64,000 nt of DNA from Odontocerum albicorne (GCA_949825065.1 OX463842.1:48343436-48407435), one strand, 5' to 3'. Positions 53,650 through 64,000 are shown, counted from the stretch's first letter. Notes: a model not told the origin generated them from the sequence alone. Program-made: numbers and translations.

Positions 53650-53975
53650 CTACATAATTCTCACTTTAAATTCTCTACAAATCTGGTTCGTTTGATCCAG
53701 TCATGTTATTTACGGTCTACCTCTCACATGCACACTATGCTCTTATAATTTATATATTAGCTTAGTCATTATATCGTCATTCCTTATCTCAATGTGTCTA
53801 AACCATCAAAAAGAACCGAAGAATCATTTCATCCAAGCTTTCATTTCTGACGTCTTCATTCCGTCTTCTTTCATACATTGACACTCCACAAATGTTCTTC
53901 AGTGCAAGCATCCTCACAGCATTAATCTTACTTTTATCCGTCTTCTGCCAAGCTCGACTTTTATTTTCATACATC
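53650..53975 (-). pseudogene. RTE-like LINE fragment (minus)
   Basis: The complement has the family's nucleotide pattern (CCTCACAGCATTAATCTTAC, then TTTATCCGTCTTCTGCCAAG; compare 31000 and 62040). Frames broken. Confidence 0.5.
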
Positions 53976-54440
53976 AAGGTGGGGCACCAGCACTGTTTTG
54001 ACTTGGAAAAACTTGAGTTCTGTTATCTAGGTAGTATGGTTACGTATTCGTATGATGGGCAAGTTGAAAGGGACATTGAAAGAAGGGAAGCGACGTTGAA
54101 TAAGACAAACGAAGCATTTGATATAATATGCAACACCTGCAAAATATTAACAGTATCAAAAAATGACAATACGTAATAGTGTGTTGATAAATTAAAAAAG
54201 AATATGTATTAAGAATCTATTTAGAAAAATAAATAAAGCTTTATACTCCTTTTATATTTTGTTACCATATACCAAATAAAAACAAAAAAAGTGTATCAAT
54301 TTAAATCACTCTGAAATGGTTTGAGCTTGTGGAACGAATGAACGAAGAAATACTAACAAAACAAATATGATATACAGTGCAAATGTCAGCGGAACGTATA
54401 GAACGGTAGAGAAAAATGAAAATAAATAATGGTTGGATTA
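53976..54440 (+). pseudogene. RTE-like LINE fragment (plus): RT thumb and tail
   Basis: CFDLEKLEFCYLGSMVTYSY, then VERDIERREATLNKTNEAFD (FRYLGS, then I-R-R-N-A motif of the RT thumb). After a gap comes WFELVERMNEEILTKQI. Opposite orientation to the preceding fragment. Confidence 0.6.
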
Positions 54441-55018
54441 ACCCAAGAAAACGTAGCATGGTCCCTGTGACGTTTGAAATGTCATGTCTCAAAGGGATGG
54501 GGTAAAATAGTTTGTTTTTACAAATCGAATCGTTTTTTCATAAAACAATTGTTTTTCTCTAAACTGACGTTTTAATTCCAAATTTTCATTATACTGACTT
54601 TCTTATGTATTGTATGATTTGTATCTATCTTTATGATAAATGGGCCAAGACCCACTATGAGTAATACCAATTACGAACATTTAATTTTATGTACGAGTAT
54701 AAAAAAATCGAAAATCCAATTATCGTATAACCCCATTCCTAGCCAATGCGGAATAACGTAGTGACTTTTGACGAACGTCGCCAAATATTATTTGATTTTA
54801 ACAAACTGGCGTATTTTTGCTAATTTGTAACAAGATGTATTAATTTGTCATTATTGTTAGTTTTATGTAATGTATTTACCTAAATAACTTGTTATTTATT
54901 AGAATCGAGGCTTATATTAAAGTTGATAAAATAATTAAAATTACTGAACGTCGTTACAAGGTTGTATTGGGGCAAATTTGTGCAACGTCACAGGGACCAT
55001 GCTACATTTTCTTTGGTA
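54441..55018. mobile_element. MITE-A copy 3, full length, inverted relative to copy 1
   Basis: TIRs with AAACGTAGCATGGTCCCTG and its complement CAGGGACCATGCTACATTTT. The internal sequence aligns throughout with copy 1. It carries TACGAGTA at 54692-54699 where copies 1 and 2 have only TA, and lacks the TACTCGTA that copy 1 has at 2900. Confidence 0.85.
54692..54699. other. Excision-type footprint inside MITE-A copy 3
   Basis: The complement reads TTTTATACTCGTACATAAAA. Copies 1 (3060) and 2 (18640) read TTTTATACCTAAAA. Exactly 6 bp longer, at a TA. Confidence 0.8.
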
Positions 55019-55059
55019 TAATTAATTATATTTTGAAAGAAAGAAATGTCAGTAGTAAT

Positions 55060-55185
55060 ATAAATCGTATGAGCTTAAGGAAAGGCGTGTAGATGTGGAA
55101 TAAACAAAATGTGTATCGAGAAAGGAAAGTCTGGCACTCTGTCCTCTCTGCTTACTCCAGCAAGGAAACGTCGTGATAGTGACCG
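55060..55185 (+). pseudogene. LINE 3' stub (RTE-like tail)
   Basis: MSLRKGV, then NVYRERKVWHSVLSAYSSKE, then the usual GTCGTGATAGTGACCGAG end. Confidence 0.55.
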
Positions 55186-55302
55186 AGTATATGTATATAA
55201 TTTATATATATACAAAATATCAGAAATTGCTATTTGTAATTAAACCTGGACAGTTTAATATCGTATGGTAATCAATGTAATACGAGTATCTATATCGCCT
55301 TC

Positions 55303-55500
55303 TCATGAGTTGCATGGTCACGCGGTAACGTACTGGACTTGTGTTTGAGCTCTGCGCTATGCTACTCACCTCAAATTACACATTACATTGTACCGCCTTA
55401 TATTCGAGGGTATAAAAATACCTATGACTTCGGTCATATTTATTCATAAAAAAAAAGATAAAAACAAGTTTATCTCACTTCGGTGTCCCATCGGTAATGA
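55303..55500 (+). mobile_element. SINE-1 copy
   Basis: TTGCATGGTCACGCGGTAAC head with a shortened B box, body TATTCGAGGGTATAAAAATA, then CTATGACTTCGGTCATAT, and the 3' part CTCACTTCGGTGTCCCATCG. It is followed by a 29-bp doublet (TTGAATAGTTCATACTGGAT, 55501-55560). Confidence 0.75.
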
Positions 55501-55711
55501 CTTGAATAGTTCATACTGGATAAAAAAATAATTGAATAGTTCATACTGGATAAAAAAATAAATTAACGAGAGATATCTGTAGTCTTTGGGAGAAAATATG
55601 TTTTCAAGAATAATTATATTTCGAGAAGTTTTAAATTCTTTCTGGAAATCGCATAAATATAGCAAAGTCTTAAAAATAAATCTCAAGTGAATATTTTTAC
55701 ACAACACTTTC

Positions 55712-55795
55712 TAAGGTTTCTAACGGGAATCGAGTCCGCAACCCCCGATTTGGGAGACATACATCTTATAAACTAGGCCACATCATAGTCTCTCA
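55712..55795 (-). mobile_element. SINE-2 head, partial
   Basis: Complement of the head (TAACGGGAATCGAGTCCGCA, then GGAGACATACATCTTATAAA). Tail absent. Confidence 0.6.
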
Positions 55796-55989
55796 TATCA
55801 AAGAACAAGCAAGAATTGCAGCAATGCATGTATTATCCATATTCTAAAAAGTTCACTAACGATGAACAGTGAAGGTTCAATTCCACTAGATTACGTGTAC
55901 AGATAACACTGTAGTACACATTAACTGATTACTTTAGTGTAGGTGTACATAGTAATAGATAACGTTCAATGATCATCTGTTTCCATTGT

Positions 55990-56300
55990 AAAATATATAC
56001 ATATATTTTAAGATTGAAACCCCTTTTCTGCGGGTTGGTAGGAAAAGGGGATTTTGGGTAAGAATAAGGAGTAGGGGTTAGGTAGAGTGAGAAATGGTGG
56101 GTTGAGCAAGCGTGCAGGATAGAGGGAGGAGGTCCAGGACTCCAACAGTCCGGGACGGCCACTCATGAATATTCAAACGTCACTCAGACATTTCAAGTTC
56201 TTCCTCGGGGAAGCGGCAGCAATTAGCGCAGCGGGCCGGTCCTGCCTTGGCGCGTCCTGTTCTTGTCGAATGTTCCTTCTAAGCAGCTCATTGATATTGA
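55990..56300. other. GC-richer islet
   Basis: Unique in the window: purine-rich (56040-56130), then CACTCATGAATATTCAAACG, then GCGCAGCGGGCCGGTCC. No recognisable coding. Candidate conserved or regulatory sequence. Confidence 0.3.
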
Positions 56301-56345
56301 ATTGATTTAATTGTCAGTATTTTTAATATTTGAGTAAAAACATCT

Positions 56346-56610
56346 CCATAAAATTTAACATTTTCCCTGCTTTGTATGGAGTAGATGGTATGGACCCGTA
56401 GGTCAGAATTTTTTGACATTTTTATTTATAAAAATATTTAAAGTGTTATATTACATAAGTTGATAACTCGCGGTTTGTTGACATTGTGTTATGTTTCATG
56501 CCTATTTTTAATGAAATTAAATGAAAATAATAGCTAGAAATTTTATTCCGGTTTGTCACTATACTAAGAAACGTTAACTGTGGAACGTAATGCACAATTA
56601 CTTTTTTTTA
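56346..56610 (+). repeat. Dispersed repeat C, copy 2
   Basis: TTAACATTTTCCCTGC, then GTATGGAGTAGATGGTATGG, then ACCCGTAGG, then CGCGGTTTGTTGAC; matches 48255-48478. 56611-57916 has no recognised gene. Confidence 0.5.
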
Positions 56611-57916
56611 TATTCAACATGTAATTTATTAATTAACATGTAATTTATTAAGGGTATATTCTACTAAATCTGAAAAAAAAAAAACGTTTTTTTGTTTTTT
56701 GCATATTCTTAAATTTTAGACCTTTAAGAATATGTTTTCAAAAGGAAATTTAAAAATTCTCAATATTTACGAAGTTATAGCCATAAATTACGTCGCACCG
56801 GAATGACTCAAGACAATAATCTCAAAATTTTAAACGCGTGTTTCTCGAAACTACCTTCTTCAACCTAGTCGACATAAAATCTCAAGTTTTATTCAACCTA
56901 TTGCCCTCAAATTTGGTATAAAACTTTAATATATGTTATTATATAGTTCCTACCTTGAAAAAATCTAAACTATTTTTTTACTATTTTTAAAAAAAGAAAA
57001 AAAAGGGTAAAATAATTGAAATTTTTTTCAGATAGCCGCCATTTTACGATTTTTTTTTTGGTACCAACTATAACATTATTTTTTTTATTAAGAAACTGTG
57101 TATGATTTTTGTTTCGGATTTACGAAAGGGTCCCAATCATGTCGACCAGCTCACCCCCTTTTTTTTACGACAAGATATAACAGCTGATAACATATAATCT
57201 AAAGATTACAAATAATTTATTTATTTAATTAATTAATTAATTTATTTATTTCGCGTTCCGTTCCGTTCGCGACACTTAATATGACAATATTTATGTTTAC
57301 CCCATATATTAACTAAACAGCTGCATTGAAAATACATTGAAGTCTAGATATTTGTGAATATGCAACGGAATAAAAAAATAGAGATCTACTAAAAGTATGC
57401 TGCAATCGATTGATAGGTCGCGATCGACTGGTTGGGTTCCCCTGATGTAGATGAAGCAATTTTGCCACAGAAAAGAATTTTCAAGTCATTGTAATAACGG
57501 AAACTATTCCACCTCATGTCCAGTTACGGAATAATTTACCTGTTTTTCTGGATAATTGTGCATGACATGCGGAAAAAGAAAAGAGAAAAATTCTCGAACT
57601 TTACATTATGAAAGGGTTAAACCTATGACAGTTTAAAATACTGTTGTCTTTGGTAAAACGATATGTAGAGCTGATTGTGCAATTCAAACTTATTTTGTTA
57701 TGGTAACGACTATAATTTCTGAAGGAAAGATTCAGCCTTAGAACGATTAGCTATGTTACTCCAATATAGTGATGTAAAATGTCAGTTTTACTACATTTGG
57801 AGTTCTTTTCAAAAATACTGGCAATTTGTTGGGTTGTTAGAACTCCAAGCGTAAAGCCACTTTTAAGTATATTTACTGCATTACAACCGATATAGTACTG
57901 CTATACAAAATCATTC

Positions 57917-58705
57917 ACTCAGTGATTGATGCACCTCACTTACTCGCAAGCATTTCATTTCGTATTCCCACTAGATCCACAAGACAGCTCAATCCCTTTT
58001 ATACCGAAAATTGCTATACTAATTATAAAATAAACTCCTCTGTAATTCGTATACTTGGAAACGAGTTTTGCAACAATTTAGATATTTTTTATATATGTAT
58101 ATATAGTATTCGCCAGAATATCACAACAATATTTAGAAATAGCTACTAACTTTGTGCTCTCCTTAATTAATATATATAACGTAATATAAACGAAACATTA
58201 AGGACAATACTTTGCCTCTGGAGTTAAGTTACCCTGCATCAACATGTAGAAAGGTTTTAATTCTGCAAAGCAACGTGCGACTCGTTCTACTAATGAGGCC
58301 ATGTGTTTTCTATATCTCAATATCTATCTATAAAATTCCCAAAAAATTCTCAAAAAATCCAATATTTGTTCTATGTATGCGTTATTCCACTAAAAACAAA
58401 TCTGAGTTCTTTACCTCTATAAAATAAGTCTTCGACAACTACGTAAGTCTGCTTGGTGAAGTTTGGTAATATTTTGTGGTGTACATACATAACATATATT
58501 GAACTTAAATATACATATAATTATTAAATAATTTTAAAACAATGACTGTAATTTATTATTACTACTGCTTTATGTATCTTCATGTTAGTTTAAGATAAAG
58601 TTTTGTATTATTTGTCAATAATTTTAAGTACTTGTATAACCTGTCACATGTTCATTTGTACGAGTATATAAAGACACTGTTGTGTCGTTAATTAAATAAA
58701 TAAAT
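57917..58705 (+). mobile_element. LINE ORF2 C-terminus and 3' UTR (second LINE family)
   Basis: Open 57922-58149: IDAPHLLASISFRIPTRSTR, then FYTENCYTNYKINSSVIRIL, then LDIFYICIYSIRQN. This resembles the C-terminal end of LINE ORF2 (FRIP-R-TR, then TNY-INS-I-R). Its 3' UTR ends in TTAATTAAATAAATAAATAA. A piece of the same 3' UTR is at 22016-22260. TACGAGTA at 58659, close to the 3' end. Confidence 0.65.
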
Positions 58706-60085
58706 AAATTACAAGTCATTTTCCTTCTTCCGTCGTCATACGCTGTATATACCATAACGTTATATCATATATGGTATATATTTTTTTGTGTCTTTTTTCC
58801 CTGAGCTCCGAAAAACAACTTGTAATTTTGTTCCATCTTGTTCTCTCAAAATTCACTCATCTCTTAAAGTTCAATTGATACAGTGTTACATTATCTAAAA
58901 AAAACATTAACTTTTTTTAGGCTGCAAAATTTCATATTTTAACTAAAGTTGATTTATAAAGAAACTATTAAGTGAAATTAACTTGAAAACGTTCAATTCA
59001 AGAAGAGAATTAATTTGATTGCATCTCGTGAGTTTCTCAAGATAAAGAAGCATCCTTTTTAAAGATAGTACACAATCTCAGCTCAAGTCTCAAATAATAG
59101 AGAATATCTCTTCTAAAGAGTTCCCGAAAAGCGAAATACCTCCACCCTCCAGACCGTATCTTTTCTTTGCATCGCAACATTTTATGCTCTCCGAATTGAT
59201 TAGAGTTGATTTAAGTGCACCTGATCTTTCAACTTTTGTAGTTCTCTCTGTTGTCATTCTGTTTCTAATTTCAAGAGTATCTCAGTGTACATTTTCCTCT
59301 TTTTCTCTATTAAGGTGAGAGTGGAAGAAATAAAGTTAAAAGCGCCATTGTGTTTTTCCCTTTTTGGGTTGAAATGCGAGGAAATGTCGAGTTACTTTCT
59401 ACTCGTTTTTGGATTCTGGTTGCGCGGAACATGTCTGAGAAGGCACAATACTATTGTCACGTCTGTAAAGGGTGGTTGTACAAGGGTTTTGGGGGAGGAG
59501 AGTAGGAAGGTAGATGGAAACCACCCTGAGAGAATGAAGAGTAGAGAGGAAAAAACAGAACCGAATTTTTCAGATTTTATGTATTTTTATTTCGATAAAA
59601 ATATAACTTTTTTTAAAATATTAAATCAATGACCAGCAAGAATTTAGACAACCATTAATTTTCATTCCAGAACCATCAATTATGCTACTTGCTTCCAGTA
59701 GGAAACTATAGAGATCTCCCAGTCATTCGCATCAATTGTCTCCTAACCATAGCATATTGTCCGGATATTCAGATAAATTAGCATGTGTTGTGAGTCCTGT
59801 AAGTCCCGTATATCCAGAGACATTTAGTGCTTCTTTCGTTCAAGAAACCCCGTATCTGCGTATTCGTCTTGCATCTAATCTCACCCCTTGGGATGCACTG
59901 TGTTCTTCAAGTAGGTAAAGGTAACTGGTATCTAGGTGCCATCTTCTGAGAGACGGAGACACTAAAAAGTATTCTCAAGTGACATTCTTATAAGACGTTT
60001 GATCACACAAAATACTCATATCATATTTGTCTTTTGGTTTGAGTATTTGATTTAGCTAATAAATAATGAGAAACACAAAAACTTT
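58706..60085. other. No gene recognised; less AT-rich islet at 59140-59570
   Basis: A 115-codon plus-strand frame (59285-59632) crosses the islet. It has a hydrophobic segment followed by a charged one (GEESRKVDGNHPERMKSR) and no recognisable domain. It could be a chance frame. The sequence is unique in the window. Confidence 0.3.
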
Positions 60086-60089
60086 GAAG

Positions 60090-60235
60090 ACGTACGTGGC
60101 TTAGTTGATAAGATGTTTGTCTCCCGAATCGGGGGTCACGAGTTATATTCCCGTTGGAACCCAATTTTATTGAAAAGGGTTCTAGTCTGGTATTCAATTA
60201 AGGTACGAGTATCTTCAACAACTTTATCGCTAGTT
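60090..60235 (+). mobile_element. SINE-2 copy with a footprint octamer
   Basis: Head GTGGCTTAGTTGATAAGATG, then TCCCGAATCGGGGGTCACG, then CCCGTTGGAACCC. Body AATTAAGG, then TACGAGTA (60204-60211), then TCTTCAACA, where other copies have AAGGCCTCTTTAACA (11430), consistent with a 6-bp gain. Confidence 0.7.
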
Positions 60236-60279
60236 AGAAAAAAAATGCCACTTGGAAAAACATCTGTGAAGTTTTTCTC

Positions 60280-60510
60280 AGTGTCATGTCATGTCTCCCC
60301 CAACGTCGAATATCACCTGAGAGTAGGTATCTTTGTCCCCGGTAGTCCGAAAAAGATCCCCAAAGCTCCTTATATCAGTCCAATCACGTATATTGCGAAG
60401 CCAGGAGATTTGCCTCCTGCCAACACCTCTTCGACCCTCTATTTTGCCTTAGATGATCAGGTGCAGTAATTTGTACTTTGCTCCTCTAAGTACATGACCT
60501 AAATAATTTT
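60280..60510 (-). pseudogene. LINE C-terminal stub (KYKLL type), second copy
   Basis: The complement matches 42945-43170 closely (AATTTGTACTTTGCTCCTCT, then AAGTACATGACC, then ATCACCTGAGAGTAG). The open plus-strand frame (60113-60469) is a shadow. Confidence 0.65.
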
Positions 60511-60723
60511 ATCGTATAAGAGTGTTATTTTATAACGTTTTTCACTTAACTTTACCTTCTTTTGTTAGAAACTTGATAACTACACATAATTGAATATTTT
60601 AAATTTTAGAACATAACGAAACAACACGTCTTCGACCGGCTCTAGTCGACATACGTAGGAGTTTCTCGAAGTTTTATAAAATATTTCAAGGTTTCTTTCA
60701 GTTAGAAATTCATTGCTCTAAAG

Positions 60724-60980
60724 CAGAGGTCTCCAAACTTTTTAACCTAAGGGCCACACTGACTCCTCCACTAACTCCCAAGGGCCAAGACCTAGCTAGT
60801 TCATCATACCAACATACTGTGGTTTTGAATTACGTGCAAATTATATTGTAAATTTTGCAATGTAATCAAAATAAACTATGACGGGCCGGATACCGGGCAT
60901 ATCCGGCCCGTCATAATACCGAGCAATACCAATTCGGGCCCGATTGGTGGTGCTCGCGGTCCATAGTTTGGAGACCCCTG
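60724..60980. mobile_element. hAT-type MITE, 257 bp, perfect 8-bp TSD
   Basis: CAGAGGTCTCCAAACTTTTT at the left, CATAGTTTGGAGACCCCTG at the right. Perfect duplication CTCTAAAG (60716-60723 and 60981-60988). Contains a small inner palindrome (GACGGGCCGGATA with TATCCGGCCCGTC near 60880-60914). Confidence 0.9.
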
Positions 60981-61029
60981 CTCTAAAGCAAGACCATAAA
61001 TACGACGCAATAATGCTTCAATATAGAAT

Positions 61030-61135
61030 TTGAGATGCACAATCGCGCGGTTATGCACTAAAATTCAGTGCAGAAGGTCAGCGGTTCATGCCCCTCGCTT
61101 TGAGATGGACAGTTTTTTCGTCTGGTATATGTAAT
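61030..61135 (+). mobile_element. SINE-1 head, partial
   Basis: GCACAATCGCGCGGTTATGC, then GTCAGCGGTTCATGCCCC, then a divergent body. Confidence 0.55.
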
Positions 61136-61264
61136 TTCAGCAACAATCATATCTAACTATGTTACAATGTTGCTTTATGCAAGGCTCAACTCGATTAAAA
61201 ATCAAACCTTAAATCCATAAGAATTATTTTATGAAAATCTCCAACCTGTGCTACCCATTAATTT

Positions 61265-61460
61265 AAAGACCTCTGCGGCCAAGTTCGTAAGACCCCTGTA
61301 TTATATCCCGGGGGTTAAGGGAGCAATTCGCGCTGGAACCAAATGTATTTTATAAATTGTTCCAGATTGGTTTTCCTTTAACGCCACTCGAACATATTTT
61401 TGTTTGGCTGGAAAAAATCCACATGGCAATAAATCCGCCGGGTTGTTAAAATACGTTTGA
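61265..61460 (+). mobile_element. SINE-2 copy with LINE-like tail
   Basis: Head CTGCGGCCAAGTTCGTAAGA, then GGGAGCAATTCGCGCTGGAA. Tail TTTTGTTTGGCTGGAAAAAA, then TCCACATGGCAATAAATCCG and CCGGGTTGT. Confidence 0.75.
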
Positions 61461-61734
61461 GAAAAAAACTATATAGCGGTCTGGCCTCACCTAATAATAG
61501 CCTTCCAATCAAGATACATCCCACCAAAAGAGAGCGAGCTCGGACGCCAGGACGTTAGATGTTTTCCAGCCGACATCCTTTGTATACGTAAATAATAAAT
61601 AACAAGTTAATTTAATTTAAAAAATGTCATACATAAGCCTAAATTTACTGTCAGCGCAAAGACATACATAATACCATCACGCGATCTCCCTGAAGAAATA
61701 GGCAGAGAAGAAAATCGTCAGATTTTCCTTAATC

Positions 61735-62100
61735 GACATACATTCTTCGCCTATTTTATATCCGTACACCTTATTATAAAACTCCTACGATTTTTCTGAC
61801 TTTTAATGTTTCCTCTTTTAAAATATCTTTCACTTGATTCAACCATACTTCTCTTTGTCTTCTTCTCTCACGTCTTTCACTCACGTTTTGTTGGTCGTAG
61901 TTAATTCATTCGTTCAACATGCTCAAACCCTTTTCATCATACTCATCCCAACAGTCTTAAGTTCACATTCATTTCTGATCACTTCTTTCCGTATTCTGGC
62001 ACACTCGTACATTGTAACCACAGCGCGTGCATTTCTACAACATTAATTCGGCTACTAGCTGTCTTTTCCACGTTCACGTTTCACCCCCATACATCAAAGT
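61735..62100 (-). pseudogene. RTE-like LINE fragment
   Basis: The complement shows the RTE tail pattern (RRQREVWLNQVKDILK-like, then FKRG) and further upstream RT thumb sequence (compare 30960 and 53900). Frames broken. 62101-62339 unrecognised. Confidence 0.55.
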
Positions 62101-62339
62101 TGGCACTAAAATATTATAGTGGACTATAATCTTAGGAGATTTTAATACTATCGTTCGAGTACATATGTTTTAGCGTCACATTGACTTTGTTTTTTATCGA
62201 TACACATCGTTCAATATCCATCTTAACAATTCAACTAGCAGAGTTCCTCAACTTGCTCCAATCGTTTACTGTTTACCCATGAAGTTAGCGCAAAGAAAGA
62301 AAATGACAAATGAAAATTTATTAAAATAAATTACAATGA

Positions 62340-62605
62340 AAGAAAATGAAATAAGGGTTGCGTTTCGGCTCTGTCCCGATCTCAGTGCAGAGGCAGGGCT
62401 CATTGTTTGGCGTCTCCGGAGGGTGCCTGTAGCGATTTTTTTAATATCTCAAGCTCCCCTTTGATGCGGAAAAATCACGACATGTCGCCCGGTCGCGTGA
62501 TTGAGCCGGGATATAATTAATTCTCACGCATTTCCTCTTCCTCCGTGCACTTGCATTGTCTTGCGCCGGCTGTGCTATTTCCTTCAATTCCATATTTTAA
62601 TTAAA
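62340..62605. other. GC-richer islet
   Basis: Unique: GCGTTTCGGCTCTGTCCCG, then TGTTTGGCGTCTCCGGAGG, then CGACATGTCGCCCGGTCGCG, then TTGCGCCGGCTGTGC. The strongest GC contrast in the last 10 kb. No coding motif. Candidate promoter or conserved element. Confidence 0.35.
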
Positions 62606-62700
62606 CGCGTTTTTAGGGATATTTTTTGAACAGTTATAAAATCTCGAAGGTTTCGGCTTTAACTAGGTGGATCTCTTTATCAGAATATTTAACAAGAAAT

Positions 62701-62768
62701 TTTGTTAACCCAAACCCTGTTTATTGAACTTTATATAAAGTGAAATAAACAGGGTTTGGGTTAACAAA
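62701..62768. repeat. Perfect 25-bp inverted repeat with 18-base loop
   Basis: TTTGTTAACCCAAACCCTG followed by TTTATT pairs perfectly with AATAAACAGGGTTTGGG followed by TTAACAAA. It may be a small foldback element. Confidence 0.9.
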
Positions 62769-62914
62769 TTACAGTGTCTTTAAACCTTCACAATGTAAAC
62801 GCCTTAACTATAAATAATATATAAATTACTTCGTTATATACACTAGCGATCAGTAATGTGTCAAAGGTATCGGCTCTAACTATTTGGAACTCCATATTAA
62901 TATATTTACCAATA

Positions 62915-63055
62915 AAATACCTTGTTATTCCACTATACAACAGCGACTAATACCTTGTTATTCCACTATACAACAGCGACCAATACCTTGTTATTCCACT
63001 ATACAACAGCAACTAATACCTTGTTATTCCTCTATACAACAGCGACTAATAATTT
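62915..63055. repeat. 33-bp tandem repeat, 4 copies
   Basis: Unit TACCTTGTTATTCCACTATA followed by CAACAGCGACTAA. The two overlapping open frames here are products of the 33-bp period. 63056-64000 holds no recognised feature. Confidence 0.9.
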
Positions 63056-64000
63056 ATCAAAGGTTCAGATTTCATTTTATGCGAGTGAACCTCGAGATAG
63101 GAGGTGGAAATGCGTGTAGCAAGAACTAAATTAATTAGTAGAAAACCAAAGTTAATACTCTAGGAATAAAATAGTTTAAAATGTTTTTGGAGTTGCTGAT
63201 ACTGAATTTTAAAATAAAAATAAAAATATATTATATTTTAACACGTTCTCCGGAAAGAAGTTTTATAAATCTCGGATAGATGTTGTTAGAAAAAAAATTC
63301 TTTGCTAATTTTATTTCAAACGAACTAAACTTTTTATGAAAAGCTTAGCGATTTTTTTTTTGTCTACTAAGTTGTTTTTTCAGTCCTTGATGATTTTTCA
63401 CTAACGCTACGAAAAAAATGTGTCAAAAAAATATATGTATAGTGTATGGCAACCAAGTAGTAAAGCGATCATGTGTAACCAATGTAGTTAAGAATTTTTT
63501 ATAAAGGTGATACCACACTAGAAAATGGTGTCTTCATGGATGCAAACTAATAAGGCTTTTATCGATTATTACCATTAATTTACGACATAAAAAGTGAAGT
63601 ACGGAAAGTATCAAAAACTATCGACTACAAGCATTTGGTGCATTTTTTTTAAATTGGACTTAACAATTTAATATTACTTTTCGGATAACATAATATATAA
63701 CGTCGTGCACTTTTACATAATAGACTTTTCTAAAGGTTACTCAGTAATTTAACTAATTACCTAGTTAGATAAAGGTATAAACATTTAAATATTTTTAGTG
63801 TAAAAAACAACAAAATGATTACTACGGTCTTTAGATTGAACACTACCCCATATCTGCATATGTTAAGGAAAACATATTTACTAAGAAAACCGCACAAAAC
63901 TTCCTGAAGGAAGACTAACTATAAAGAAATCTTTTTAAATCTTCTGATTTGTGATAGTCAAGCATTCGGCTTTAGATGGAGTGTAATGTTCATATGCAAT

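Noticed and set aside
59285..59632. 115-codon plus-strand frame as a gene
   Set aside because: Ends in low-complexity AT sequence with no family resemblance; kept only as part of a GC-richer islet.
62884..63129. Repeat protein (81 codons)
   Set aside because: A 33-bp tandem repeat gives open frames in two phases; no start context or conservation visible.

Overview
The window reads as nuclear DNA of an arthropod, most likely an insect. It is AT-rich (about one third GC by eye), almost free of genes, and packed with decayed mobile elements typical of insects: mariner and other Tc1/mariner elements, hAT and piggyBac-type MITEs, Helitron ends, tRNA-derived SINEs, and many 3' stubs of non-LTR retrotransposons. 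I cannot name the species. There is no bacterial or organellar signature: no operons, no ribosome binding sites, no CRISPR array, no rRNA.

Host gene content. The only convincing host coding sequence is a terminal exon on the minus strand (27270-27446). It has a good 3' splice site and an in-frame stop, and encodes a 59-codon Cys-rich C-terminus that I do not recognise. A ten-copy, 44-bp minisatellite sits in the intron right beside the acceptor. Upstream exons lie at higher coordinates, but I found none with confidence.

Layout. 1-5 kb: mariner remnant, LINE stub split by a MITE, MITE-A copies, solo LTR. 5-9 kb: SINEs, a tandem array made from a reverse-transcriptase fragment, a foldback. 9-14 kb: mariner/LINE chimera, a TIR element, two fragments of a Jockey-like LINE. 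14-22 kb: truncated copies of LINE-1, a piggyBac-type MITE, and a hAT broken by a mariner and a LINE. 23-27 kb: two converging transposase pseudogenes, several minisatellites, the host exon. 28-33 kb: SINEs, LINE stubs and a duplicated block. 33-37 kb: a full-length LINE with an uninterrupted ORF, the only apparently intact element. 38-47 kb: a 760-bp minisatellite, LINE stubs, two more piggyBac-type copies, LTR-like sequence, a hAT with perfect target duplication. 47-50 kb: two Helitron 3' ends facing outwards, one with the last part of the helicase. 50-54 kb: a hAT nested in a deleted Tc1/mariner element. 54-64 kb: MITE-A, LINE 3' ends, SINEs, a small hAT, a perfect hairpin.

How the elements work together. 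One SINE family ends in the same 3' tail as the intact LINE, so it is probably copied by that LINE's enzyme.

The most notable signal fits no ordinary feature type. The octamer TACGAGTA/TACTCGTA occurs 18 times on the two strands, and a rough estimate predicts two or three. At several sites a sister repeat copy shows the same locus without it: a plain TA has become TA-CTCG-TA, an exact 6-bp insertion. This is the form of excision scar left by a TA-targeting transposon with CGAG termini, as known for Minos, yet no such element was seen in the window.
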